64,000 bases of DNA from Poronia punctata (taxonomy: Eukaryota > Ascomycota > Sordariomycetes > Xylariales > Xylariaceae), in contig MU401477.1 of the NCBI GenBank assembly GCA_022579005.1, forward strand, positions 1 through 64,000, in the 5' to 3' direction. The translations under genes and the position numbers were made by a program. Below the pieces are notes generated by a model. The model was not told where the DNA came from, searched no databases, and saw only the letters and a list, made by a program, of their open reading frames with translations. Of this stretch, positions 1-10,100 are shown in pieces. Each line of letters opens with the position of its first letter. Position 1 is the first letter of the stretch.

Positions 1-763
1 TTTATTAGCTAATGCTATTATTGCTAAGTTACTATACTATTAAGCTTTAATAATAATAATAAGCAATATAAAACTTTTAATTATTAAAACTAGCATAAAT
101 AGCTAAATTATATATATTAATTAATATACGCATAAAAAAATAAAACTTCTTTTTTTTACAAAATTTATACATACTAAATAAGTAAAAAAAAACCCTTTAT
201 AAAAAAACCTTTTCCTTTATAGTAGTCCCTACTATAGCCGTATAACTTCTACTATGTAGGCATTACATTAATTCCTGTTATTTCATAAACTGTTGGATCT
301 AACACCTCGTAACCCGGTAAAAGCAGGAATTTTGAGAATTGAGATTGCTTCAAGTTTTACGCGTATGTACGTGCACTGTCAGACGTGAAAATATTCTAGA
401 CCTCTCCAGTTGCGCTGTACTTGTACGTTTTCGGTCGGAGGGCTTGGGAATCCCCAACTGGGAATGGCGTTTGTTCAACGTTAGATAAGCAGGGGGAACA
501 TCACCCCTCAGCTTTTTGCAGATCCTTCCCTTTACAAGTAACCTTGTCGCGACTCGCATGCAGGTCCAGGTGCCAAGCGCAAAAAGATTTATCAAAAATA
601 GATATCCAGCCCCCAATCGTCGGTTTTTTACTCGTACTCGTAAAGTACGCACGCCGTAACTCACGGTAAGGTGACCTAGGTTAGCTTTCTCTCTCTCTCT
701 CTCTCTCTCGTCAACCTCTTTTCCGCCGATGGTGATGGAGATGGAAATGATGATAATGCCGCG
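1..763. other. AT-rich relic (1-300) and Kelch gene upstream region
   Basis: Positions 1-300 are strongly AT-rich, full of TA-containing words and runs of T and A, and carry no open frame of note. The composition fits an old repeat hit by repeat-induced point mutation (C to T in CpA), but I cannot identify the parent element. From about 300 to 763 the composition is ordinary. This part holds a TACTCGTACTCGTA stretch at 629-642 and a CT microsatellite at about 687-709, just upstream of the Kelch gene. Open frames here look like chance. Confidence 0.5.
687..709. repeat. (CT)n microsatellite
   Basis: This is an uninterrupted CT dinucleotide run of about 23 nt, 55 bp upstream of the Kelch gene start codon at 764. 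Pyrimidine-rich tracts just before the start codon are common in fungal core promoters and 5' leaders, so it may be part of the promoter. Confidence 0.9.
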
Positions 764-2850
764 ATGACACAACTATCAACAGCAGCATTTCCGCTGCTTC
801 TTCTACTCTTCTTCGCAAGTGTCTGCGCGCGTTCCATGTGTAGCATCTGGGATCAAAGGAGTACGTAACATATACATGTAAATATAGGTAGTCAAACTCG
901 ACGAAAACAAGGGAAAGCGGGAAGAAAAAGTACCTATATAAAGTAAATCGCTAACACCACACTTCCGCTCCCAAGCCGCCATCGTAGGAAACCGTCTCTT
1001 CTTCTCCAGCGGCAACTACACATTCTCCGACGACAATCTCCCAGCGCACAACACCTCATCACTCTACTGGCTCTACCTCAACGACACAATCGACGTATCC
1101 GGCCCGATCGACGCATCTCTCCTCGGCACCAGTGAATTACCCAGCGACAGCTTAACGGGCGGGTTGAGTCCCGAATCGGGCGGTTCGGCAGGCACGTTTT
1201 TCTACGACCATACGACGATATACCCCTATGCCGGCTTGGTCGGACCCGAGGCAGACGGGATCAATAATGCGCTGTGGGCGTTTAATTCGTCGGATGAGCA
1301 GTGGCGACTAGTCCAGGTCGAAGGGGGCAGGATCTCGTTTGGGAATAATAGCGAGGGCGTCCATGCGAGCGATCCAGCTACCGGGAGATCTTTTTATACG
1401 GGGGGATGGAAGTTGGCGTATAACGGGACGCATAATGGGACGATCAAGTTTCAGTCTTTTAATTCCGATTCGCCGCAATGGAGTTTCGATACGGCTGTTA
1501 CGGGGAGTAAGTTATACATTTACATACACATTATGTCGGCGTTTCTTTCTTCCTCGAAACTAATTTGTATGTATGTAGTGCAAGGCCCCAACATTCTTAA
1601 AGGCGCCATGGTCTTCATGCGCAAAGGAAAAAAGGGCATCCTGGTAGCTTTCGGCGGGTACGAAACGGCCTACCGCGGCGTGGAATTCTCCGCCTGGGAC
1701 TGGGACCGTCGACCCTTCAACGACATATACATCTACGACATCTTCTCCAGCACCTGGTACCGCCAACAAGCCACGGGGGACCTGCCGGAACCCCGGACCG
1801 AGTTCTGCGCCGGAGTCTCTTCCGCACCCGACGACTCGAGTTTTCAAATCACCATCCACGGCGGCTGGGACCAGTTGCACGGTCGCGCCTTCAACGACGT
1901 CTATGTCCTCAGCCTACCGTCTTTCCGCTGGATCCGCGTCGAGGATGCGGATGGGCAGAATCCCGATTTACTAGGCCATGATCAACCGGGGAGGAATCGC
2001 CATAAGTGCGATGTGTTCAACGAGACGTCGCTCATCGTTACCGGCGGCGTGGTTACGCTTGGTTCTGGCAAGACGGTTTCGTTAAATAATAGGTGTAACG
2101 AGACGTATCCGCCGATTAAAGTCCTTGATACTTCGACGTATACTTGGCGGGCGCAGTTCGATCCTAGCTTGGGATATTCCGTGCCTGAGATTATAACGGC
2201 TGTTATTGGTGGGAAGTAAGTGTCCCCTATCTATATCCCCCCCCCCCCCCCCCCCCCTGAAGGTATTTATTCGAATTTTGGGGCTTATTATTTTTTTCAC
2301 TAGTTCTTCCGGAGGTGCGGTGATCAGAGCACCTTCAACAGGATGGAGTTCGGGCGATCTAGCAGATATCTTCAGACAGACCGTGCCGAGGGATACATAC
2401 GATCCAAACCCTTCCTCGGCAGACATGTCGAATTCCAATTCCAATTCCAATTCAAATCCGGAAACCCCTTCATCAAAATCACACGACGGCATAGGCAGCG
2501 GAGCCATCACAGGGATAGTAGTCGGCATAGTGATAGCCATCGCCATCGCCATCGCATCATTCTGCGTCTGGAAAAGCAGAAAGCCGAAACCCCAAACCAC
2601 AGTACAATATACCGGCGTGCCGACGACGACGACAATAACGACGATGGGCATGGAGGGGTGGAATAAACCGGAACTGGATAATACAGCGCGGTATCAAGGC
2701 AGGGAATGGAATAAACCGGAACTGGACGATACAGCACGGTATGAACTTGGGCCCGAGACGATGTATAGTAGGCCTCACGAGTTATATGGGAATGGACAAC
2801 CGCTGTATCACGAGTTACCTAATTCCTATCCTCCGGTACGGTATAGTTAG
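764..2850 (+). CDS. Kelch-repeat protein with signal peptide and single TM anchor
   Basis: Four exons (764-860, 976-1506, 1585-2215, 2304-2850) give 601 aa. The ATG at 764 opens a hydrophobic signal peptide (about residues 1-22, with the LPLLLLLFFASVCA character) followed by MCSIWDQR. The first intron (861-975) has donor GTACGT and branch CTAAC, and splicing continues into AIVGNRLFFSSGN, a typical opening Kelch blade. Further beta-propeller-like segments follow (YWLYLND, FGGYETAYRG, DIYIYDI-TWYRQQATG, ITIHGGWDQ, NDVYVLSLPSFRW). A Ser/Asn-rich linker leads to one membrane helix at about 486-509 (AITGIVVGIVIAIAIAIASF) and a basic cytosolic tail. Intron 2 (78 nt) has no stop and is a multiple of three, so retaining it would only add 26 residues. 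The tail holds two copies of a WNKPELD-TARY motif. By family this is an extracytoplasmic propeller anchored in the plasma membrane; its ligand is unknown. Exon borders are inferred. Confidence 0.85.
2237..2257. repeat. Poly(C) tract inside Kelch intron 3
   Basis: This is a run of about 21 C in the third intron (2216-2303) of the Kelch gene. It is prone to length variation and sequencing error. Because it is intronic, length changes should not alter the protein. Confidence 0.9.
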
Positions 2851-2869
2851 GTATATGATATCTCCCTCG

Positions 2870-2913
<44 letters not shown>

Positions 2914-3132
2914 AAAAGATTTTATCGGCTTGTAGATCCCCGAGAGTCATTGTTTAGGGAACGTGAGGAATCGACACCGCTTCTTCATACAAGCCTGCAG
3001 TACCCTTAACAGGAGAAAGTAACGCCAGTATTCCAAGAATATTGAAAAGGGGGGTACAAACCAAGGTAAGATAGGTAGGTATAAAAACAATCCAAAAGAA
3101 AATCCCAACTCCCCCTATCCCCCGAACGTAAT
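2851..3132. repeat. (CA)n microsatellite and 3' flank of Kelch gene
   Basis: An AC dinucleotide run of about 36 nt lies at about 2873-2908, directly downstream of the Kelch stop codon. The rest is unremarkable intergenic DNA between two convergent genes. Confidence 0.85.
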
Positions 3133-3420
3133 TTATCCAGGTACATACCCCACCCCTTTACACCTCCTACATTTCTCGACGCGCTTCTCCTTGCCCAAAC
3201 AATTGGGACATAAATTATCATGATATTCCCGTCCGCCACATAACACATGTTTTTCTTGTTCCGTGCATACTACGACTAATCTAGGCGGACAGCCCACTTC
3301 CAGTTTCCCTTTTCCTTTACAGCTTGCACAAGGTAGGAGTATGTATTCGTCTTTCGCGAGTGGTGGGTGTATGATTTCGTCTTCTGCTTCTTCTTCTTGT
3401 TTGATAAAAGACGACGACAT
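3133..3420 (-). CDS. Small cysteine-rich CxxC protein, DnaJ zinc-finger-like
   Basis: This single-exon 95-aa frame opens with an acidic N-terminus and has three CxxC knuckles: CASCKGKG (about residue 32), CPNCLGK (about 71) and CRRCKGVGY (about 85). The first and last match the CxxCxGxG pattern of the DnaJ central zinc-binding region. There is no J domain and no room for one, so it is not a DnaJ. Two well-placed metal-binding pairs at either end of a short frame argue for a real gene. It is convergent with the Kelch gene. Function is unknown. It could be a small zinc-binding adaptor, and a chance frame cannot be excluded. Confidence 0.5.
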   Translation of the reverse strand: MSSSFIKQEEEAEDEIIHPPLAKDEYILLPCASCKGKGKLEVGCPPRLVVVCTEQEKHVLCGGREYHDNLCPNCLGKEKRVEKCRRCKGVGYVPG

Positions 3421-4722
3421 GGTGAATTGATAGATGTATTTATTTGTCTATTGAATTGGGACACCGTGAGACTAGACCAGGTTGGTAAGTAGGTAAGTAA
3501 GTAAGTACTCGTATGGGCGGGAGTGTGTTTCGATGAGTTGTTTTCTCTTCTTGGATCTTACCTAGGTTACCTAGGCACTTTGTCTTATGGAGGATTACTT
3601 GTGCGCGTATGTGTCTAATTTATGTGTCTCTATGTCTCCGCTGACTTGCTAACATCGAAAAATCGAGGCGGATACCATCTCTCTTCTTCTTCTCCTTCTT
3701 CTTATACGGAGATTCCGTGGTAAAACCAATTAGATACATCTCGGACGCAGACGGCAATCCAAGCCATTGAAACGAATGAAAAAAAAATAGGGGGAGAGGG
3801 CACGGAACGACAAGATATTTCCAAGAATGCTTAGCGGGAGTCAAGAATCGAAAACATTGAGTATAGAACGGCAAAATCTTTATCTGTAGGATAGGTATAC
3901 AAGCAAGCAAGCAAGCATGGACGGCAATAACAACAACTGCGTATTTTCATTAAACGTGAAAGAATGCGGCGCGAGTGTCATGAATTCAGACATGGAGACC
4001 GTTCATGTTCAGGATGGGAGCTCTTTAGAAACAAGCTTAGGTACCTTAGGTAGATAGGTAACAAGAAAAGAAAAAAAGAAAGAAAGAAAGAATGCGGCCC
4101 CGGGAACAACATTGCAGCAAATAAGTACCCCTGACTACCTAACCTACTTGTATGTAAATAAAGTATTATAACGTCGTACAAAAAAAACAAACAACAGAAG
4201 TACGGAATGTAAACACACACTTATTTCCAGATCAACTACGAGTACGTAGGTACATACATCTCGCGGTATCAAATAAAACGCCTTTCGATCTAATCTATGG
4301 AACAAGGTATTTAGAAGTTAGGGATAGATATGATACTGCCAAAAGATATCAGTAATGAAGAGGTCGGAATTAGGTATAAGGCGCATGAAATATGTCCGGT
4401 TAGAACGGACCAGACCATTATAATCCTCGTCGCAGAGTTCCAGTAACCGTATTTCCTACCCCTTAAAACGCCATCTAACCAGCAATACCAACCCCCCTAT
4501 CCTACTTCATAGTCTAGGTTAGGTACTCTCCTAAATAAGTACCCAAGTCACTTCAAATATCTCTTTTAGCTAGGTAGCTTATTAATTCTTATTATATATT
4601 ATTTATTTTCATTGTATTATTTTTCTTATTCATTTATACATACATACCCTCATCATTCATTCTATTTCTTCATCCACCCTCCCTCCCTCCCTCTCTAACC
4701 TAGATTAACCTAACGCTACTCC
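3421..4722. other. Intergenic region, no gene seen
   Basis: About 1.3 kb with no convincing coding frame. It holds short tandem words (a GTAA run at about 3485-3505, an AAGC run at about 3900-3917, a GAAA run near 4077-4092) and CCTAGG/TAGGTA words (for example about 3559-3575). Single TACTCGTA and TACGAGTA copies lie at 3506 and 4237. The last 150 bp are AT- and pyrimidine-rich and are probably the 3' flank of the amidase gene. Confidence 0.6.
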
Positions 4723-5778
4723 TCAACCCTCCCTCACCTTATTCCCCTCACTAACATCCGGATAAACATCAAACCTCCTCTGCTCATAAATCGGGATCCC
4801 CTTCCTCGTCTCCTCAATCCTCCCCCCATCAAGTTCCCAACAAACAATCTCCTCCCCTTCCTCCGCCTCGACAACCACCTTTGCCATCGGATCAACAATG
4901 AGACTATGACCCCACGCATGATACGTAGCATCCATGTCTCGCGCCGGACTACAAAGCGCCACATAGCACTGGTTATCCATCGCGCGCGCCTGTCCCTGCA
5001 ATCGCCAGTGTAACGGGCCAGTGGTGAGATTGAACGCTCCCGGGTAGATCAACGCGAAAGCGCCGCGCCGCGCCGCAATCATGGCTAGTTCGGGGAACCG
5101 CACATCGTAGCAGATGGCTACGGCGATGCGGCCGTAGCCCGGCAGATCCACGAGGGTTAGTTTGTTTCCGGCCGTTAATACATCGCTTTCGCGGAACGTG
5201 ATCTTGTCTGGGATGTCGATGTCGAATAGGTGCACCTTGCGGTGACTGGCTAGTAAGGCGCCGTCGGGACCAAAGATCAGAGATGTGTTGTAGTACTTCT
5301 TGCCATCGTCCTCTTCTGCCTCGGGGATCGATCCGCCCACTAGGAAGACTTTTGCTTCGGCCGCCATCCCGGATAAGGCGTGGTAGGATGGTGATTGGTC
5401 GCGGGACGGCGGTGAAGGGAGGAGGGTCTCGGCGTAGGAGGGGAAGTAATCGCATCCGTAGGGCGAGTTGAAGCACTCGGGTAGTACGACCAGGTTCGCG
5501 CCGGCCCGGGCGGCTTCTAGGACTTTGTCCCGCGCGTGGGACAGGTTTGCGGCTTTGTCTGACCCGGACGCGAGTTGTACGCAGGCTAGCTTGATGGGTT
5601 TCTTAAGCACCGTTGAGGGTGGGGACGATGATGTAGCCATTGTGCGGGCGAGTGTCGGGCTTGCCAGGAGGGGATTGACGTATGCAGTTTGAAACCGAGA
5701 CCTAGTACACGCCTTGTTTATCGGAAGGAATATTGTTCTTGCTAAAGTGTTAAAGGTTCTGTATGTGAGGTGGCCCAT
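4723..5778 (-). CDS. NIT3: Nit2/NIT3-type omega-amidase (carbon-nitrogen hydrolase)
   Basis: The nitrilase-superfamily Glu-Lys-Cys triad is complete. Numbered from the internal ATG at 5640, E55 lies in LVVLPECF, K135 in HRKVHLFDI and C177 in AICYDVRFPE. The stretch around FDIDIPDKITFRESDVLTAG is typical of Nit2/NIT3 enzymes, which hydrolyse alpha-ketoglutaramate and alpha-ketosuccinamate (and deaminated glutathione in the Nit1 branch). The catalytic domain alone (from 5640) is 305 aa, close to the family norm. I annotate from the ATG at 5778, which adds 46 residues rich in Arg, Thr and Leu with few acids, resembling a mitochondrial presequence. The frame is open to a further ATG at 5913, but that extension is acidic and less plausible. 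The two starts could give mitochondrial and cytosolic forms. No intron is needed. Confidence 0.9.
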   Translation of the reverse strand: MGHLTYRTFNTLARTIFLPINKACTRSRFQTAYVNPLLASPTLARTMATSSSPPSTVLKKPIKLACVQLASGSDKAANLSHARDKVLEAARAGANLVVLPECFNSPYGCDYFPSYAETLLPSPPSRDQSPSYHALSGMAAEAKVFLVGGSIPEAEEDDGKKYYNTSLIFGPDGALLASHRKVHLFDIDIPDKITFRESDVLTAGNKLTLVDLPGYGRIAVAICYDVRFPELAMIAARRGAFALIYPGAFNLTTGPLHWRLQGQARAMDNQCYVALCSPARDMDATYHAWGHSLIVDPMAKVVVEAEEGEEIVCWELDGGRIEETRKGIPIYEQRRFDVYPDVSEGNKVREG

Positions 5779-6207
5779 GGTGAGGCAGGTACGAGCAGGT
5801 TGGTTGTAATTATCGGTTGCATCGTGCTCTGCTTGCTCATTGCGCAGCCTTGGCGACATGCGCCGATGGAGCAGTTGAGATCTGACGAACCGACAGGGGG
5901 GACTCAGGAACATGAGCTAGTCTAGTCTTGGTTAGATAAATCCATCTACTGCGTGCTAAAAATTAGGTGACGCCAGGCAGCTAATCTGTGGGGTGAAAAG
6001 TAGGTATTTACATAACACGGATCCAATAGTAATCCATCCTGACGCCGAAGCCTGTCTACCGGGTAAGGTAGGGGTATGAGATCAACAGGGATATTTTTCT
6101 TTCACCATTCCAGGCCAAATCTTTCAATGCGACTTTAGTAATGTCTCACACAACGGGCGAAAAAATCTGCACCTGAGAAAGTAAGCATCTTGGCCGGGAA
6201 ATACATA
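5779..6207. other. Intergenic region between two minus-strand genes
   Basis: Probable promoter and 5' leader of the amidase gene plus the 3' flank of the sulfoxide reductase gene. The amidase frame stays open to 5913, so part of this stretch may be translated in a longer form. I see no other feature. Confidence 0.5.
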
Positions 6208-7157
6208 TTAGGTAGGCGACTTTGTCCACCACGAGAACCAGGACGACCGCTGCGGAGCACCCAGTACCGGGGCACTCTCTATAGGGGCAGGGGCAGGAGC
6301 GGTTCTTTGAGGTTGTGGCCAGTCGCAACTCCTTCCTAGCAACTCGGCAAGTTGCTCGAGGTACTTTTTATCTATCTCATCGAATCCATCGAGGACCCCA
6401 CAGTCCACGTCGATGATGGCCACCACTTTCTTCGACTCCCCCTCACCCACCACGATAGGCACGACCATCTCGCTCTTGCTGTCTGCATCGCAGGCAATGT
6501 GGCCGGCGAATTGACCAACATCTGGAATGAGCTGCGTAGTCTGGCTTGACGCTGCTGTGCCGCATACGCCTCTGCCGAACGCGATGATTTGGCATGCGAC
6601 CTTGCCTTGAAAAGGTCCGAGTATGAGCTGTTGTTTTCTTGTTTCTTGCGTGTCTATCGTATAGAACCCTGTTCGCAAGAATTAGCATCGGGCGTCTGTC
6701 GAAATGACACAGCAAAGATGTAGTAAAATGCCACTACTGGCGACGTACCAGCCCAGTTTACATGTTGGCTGGGAGAGGGGAGGGACTTGTAGGCGTGCCA
6801 CAACAGCGACGCAGCATTAGAGAGGTTGCTTGATCCAGTCCGTCAGCCTTAACGGACCAAAACTAAACCATTAATGCACGGCATATGCACGATGCACCCA
6901 CCAGACCTAGCACAGAACAAATACTCGTTAGTATGAGCGTCATATATTGGGTGGAAGCCGAGAAACCCACCCAATTCCTCTGGCCATCGAAAAGGCCCTC
7001 AGCTTGTAAAAGCACTTGCTCATAGGCTTCTTGTTTAGTTACACCACTGGCGAAGTTGGAGGCGTCTGCGTGAACCTGTCATTCCGACGTGTCAGTCACG
7101 GACAAATCGCCGGCTTTCCCACGATGTAATTGTTTTGTGGCACTCTTTACTCACCAT
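6208..7157 (-). CDS. Free methionine-(R)-sulfoxide reductase (GAF domain, fRMsr)
   Basis: Five exons on the minus strand (7157-7155, 7075-6971, 6906-6902, 6828-6749, 6668-6208) give 217 aa. The GAF-fold fRMsr family reduces free Met-R-sulfoxide with thioredoxin. Family marks are MVHADASNF, NWVCNLSNAASLLWHAY, NWAGFY, LGPFQGKVACQ, GRGVCG (catalytic-type Cys), GHIACDADS (second conserved Cys) and EMVVPIV. Exon 1 is just the ATG followed by GTGAGT. Exon 3 is five bases (GTCTG). Both are needed to rebuild the motifs, and each flanking intron (79, 64, 73 and 80 nt) has GT-AG ends, with CTAAC or CTGAC branch sites in the first three. The C-terminus carries about 40 extra residues rich in Pro, Ala and Trp after the usual GAF end (LAELLG), of unknown role. 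Confidence 0.88.
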
Positions 7158-10100
7158 TATGGCGTCTGCATATGTTGTGCTCAGGGGAAGGTAGGGGGTG
7201 CTTTGTTATTTTCCAATCTGCCAAAACGAATGCTCCAACCCTACCAAATTAATAGTTGGTCCCTCGTTGGTATTTTGTTTGCATCAAGGGGAGGATAAAA
7301 CTAGGGCACATGTGCAGGGTGGAATGCGACAGAACCTTATCCTATATTATTAAGTCGATCACGCAATTGCTAATTCCTAGAAGCAATTACTAACGCACGT
7401 AACAGGCATGACATGGAAAGGCCATCTTACTTTCCCATCTTGCCGGGCTTGCTTACCACACATCTCCACCGGAGACTACTTAGCGTTGGAATAGTGGATA
7501 GACATGGCAAGGACAAAGCGTCATGAAACACGCTTTGGCCCCGAATGTCGGAAACTGTTGCCTTCGCTTGTTTCTTTCTGCGACATTCGTAAATGGCTAT
7601 GCGACAATTGAGCCTATAATTTTGCGACTGAAACCGGGAGGTGGCAGCCCAACTTTTTCATTGGGCCTTCCGGTATCGGCCTGTGCACACAATATATACG
7701 AGTACCCTTGACTACATTGCCGCATTGCCTCGTATCTGTATCTTTGAACAGAAAAAACTCCAAATCCGAGACCATGTCAATCGCGAAAAGCACAAGGCGC
7801 CTTGGGCCGGGGTTAGCGGGTAGGTTTGAGCGTCCAAGCCCGAGTGTTTAACGCTCTGTTGGAGTAACATGGCATCAGTATATGAGGAGCACTCGGTACA
7901 GGGGGTCGCTGCAAGTATATTATAATTGTGGGCAAGACGGTTGTCCTCTTTTAGAGCGAGGGTACGAAGAGAGACACAATACTCCGGTAGTCATGTGACG
8001 CTTATTCCCTGTGAGCGGAAACTGATAGAAGAGTTTTGAATCTGCCGGCTTTGAAGCCCTGTCCTTGGTTTGAATAGGAGTGGCCGGCGAGTGAAACGCT
8101 ACGATGCTGGAGTCCGTCGAACCCAAGCGAACTGCAATGGTAAAGGTCGTTGTGCTTGCTTGCTTCCTCACGAGGAATATGCTAAACATGGGAAGGAATC
8201 TTACGGAATTTTTCTACTCGTGGAACGACTGCCATATAGTTCGTCCGATGGACAAGGACTTTCGTGCTCATTTCCATTGGTGAGCTCGGGCAGGGTTTCT
8301 GCATGCGCTTCAACCAGACCATTAGTCTAGCTAAAGAAGCATATTATGCCCAAAAGCCACTTTACGTCAGGTCATCAAATAAACCTCCATCTCGAGCAGC
8401 GTAGCTGTTATCACGAGCCAAAGCACTAAAGATCACCGGTTTCGAACCTTACCAGTAGGTGCGTCCTCGAGTTGCGGTTCGCGCGGGGAAGTTCTCAGTC
8501 CAGGCTGGGGCGCTTCGAAGAAATAAACCCTTGAGCTCCAGGATCGAGAAGTAGGTTAAACTTGACAGCGAGTAGATACCAACATTGTGTGCGAGCGATG
8601 TGCGAGCGACCCCTGTTATGGGCGAAGAAACAAACCGGCAACCACAAGTGTGAAACCAGCCATATTCGTAGAGCAAATATGGCTACGATGTGACTGAATT
8701 GAACAGCAAATTGCAGGCATTGGGGGAAAAGTCGACAGCTGCTGTGCCACAGGTGGCTGGGCCCATGAGAAGCAAAAGGAACGACCCATCGTGGATCCCA
8801 ACGTGTCAAGGGCCGGGGCCGTGTCGACTCGTTTTTAGTACGGCCTCATCTCCTTCCATATGTAGAATACCGATCAAAAGATATCGTACTCTAGTTATTT
8901 TTCCGTGACGGCGTGCATTGTTTCTTATCTGGATCGATCCCCGAGATGAGAGACCACTCAAGTCGCATGTTCTCTTTTACGGGTCTCGGAATCTAGGTAG
9001 TCTAGTGAGTCGCCAATTTCCAGACCACTTTCCGGTCTTCGTTTGGTTATCCGCCCCGTAACGTATACTACGGGCCTTTGCGGGGTTCCGCATCTAGTCA
9101 GGCCGGTGCAGCTCTAGTAGGGGTGGGATCATGGAGATAACACGACAGAAGCACCTAGACTATATTCTCAGGCCCCTCAGGGTAGCAGTCTTGCCTACCA
9201 GCTCCAAACAGCCCTGCCGAAGAAGAAACACTCTTATAAAAGGAGAAATGTCTCGGGATACTTATCCCAGTCATTGTTGATGTAGTAATGAGGTTGGCGC
9301 TGGTCGTCACCATCATCAGCAGTTTTCGGGGTAGAAACACGTCGGATGAGGATGCGATAACCTGAGGTTGATAGTCTGCTTCGGCATGTCGGGCAGCTGG
9401 TATGCGGGATGTTCTGCATAATGCTAGCTCTAGAGTGATATGCATAGTCGAAGTAGCATCAATGCAAGTTCTCATCCACTCATAGCTGGAGGTTTTTGTA
9501 CTGGATGAACTAGGTACGCAACCATCGACGTGCGTGTACGAGTAGGGTTGGGACCTTGACACCCGGGCTCAAACTGCAAAACTAAAGTGTGGCTTTTCGG
9601 TAGGTAGGCCAATGTCGTGGTGGCGTTGTGTTGGCCGCCCTGTTCGATTTCGTCAAACTCGCAGTAAAGAGGCGTCGGTACCGAAATAGATGGAGGGTTT
9701 AGTAGGTCAGTCATAATCCATCAGGCTTGCCACGATCTGCCGACGCCTCTGGTATTACAGATTATTGTAGCCCATATCGGCAAGATTGAATTGAATTACC
9801 TTGGTCAATACCTACGTCTTTTTCTGTGCAATTGATACCGATGGAGGGCACACAGGCGCTCTAGGCGACTGCGAAATGCGCTTTCACACAACTGCTCCAA
9901 ATCGCGACATGGACAAAAAAAAATAGTCGAGGACCTAACGTTCCTTTCGACGGTCATGGCTTTGATACGGAAATAAAGGCGGCAACCTATTCCCGCCTCT
10001 GCAGCGGTTCGGCTCCGTGACACGACACATGGGACACGGTCGTTTGATGGTAAGTTGTTGGTAGTTCCGCCTATTAGCCATCGCACCATGATAAAACGTT

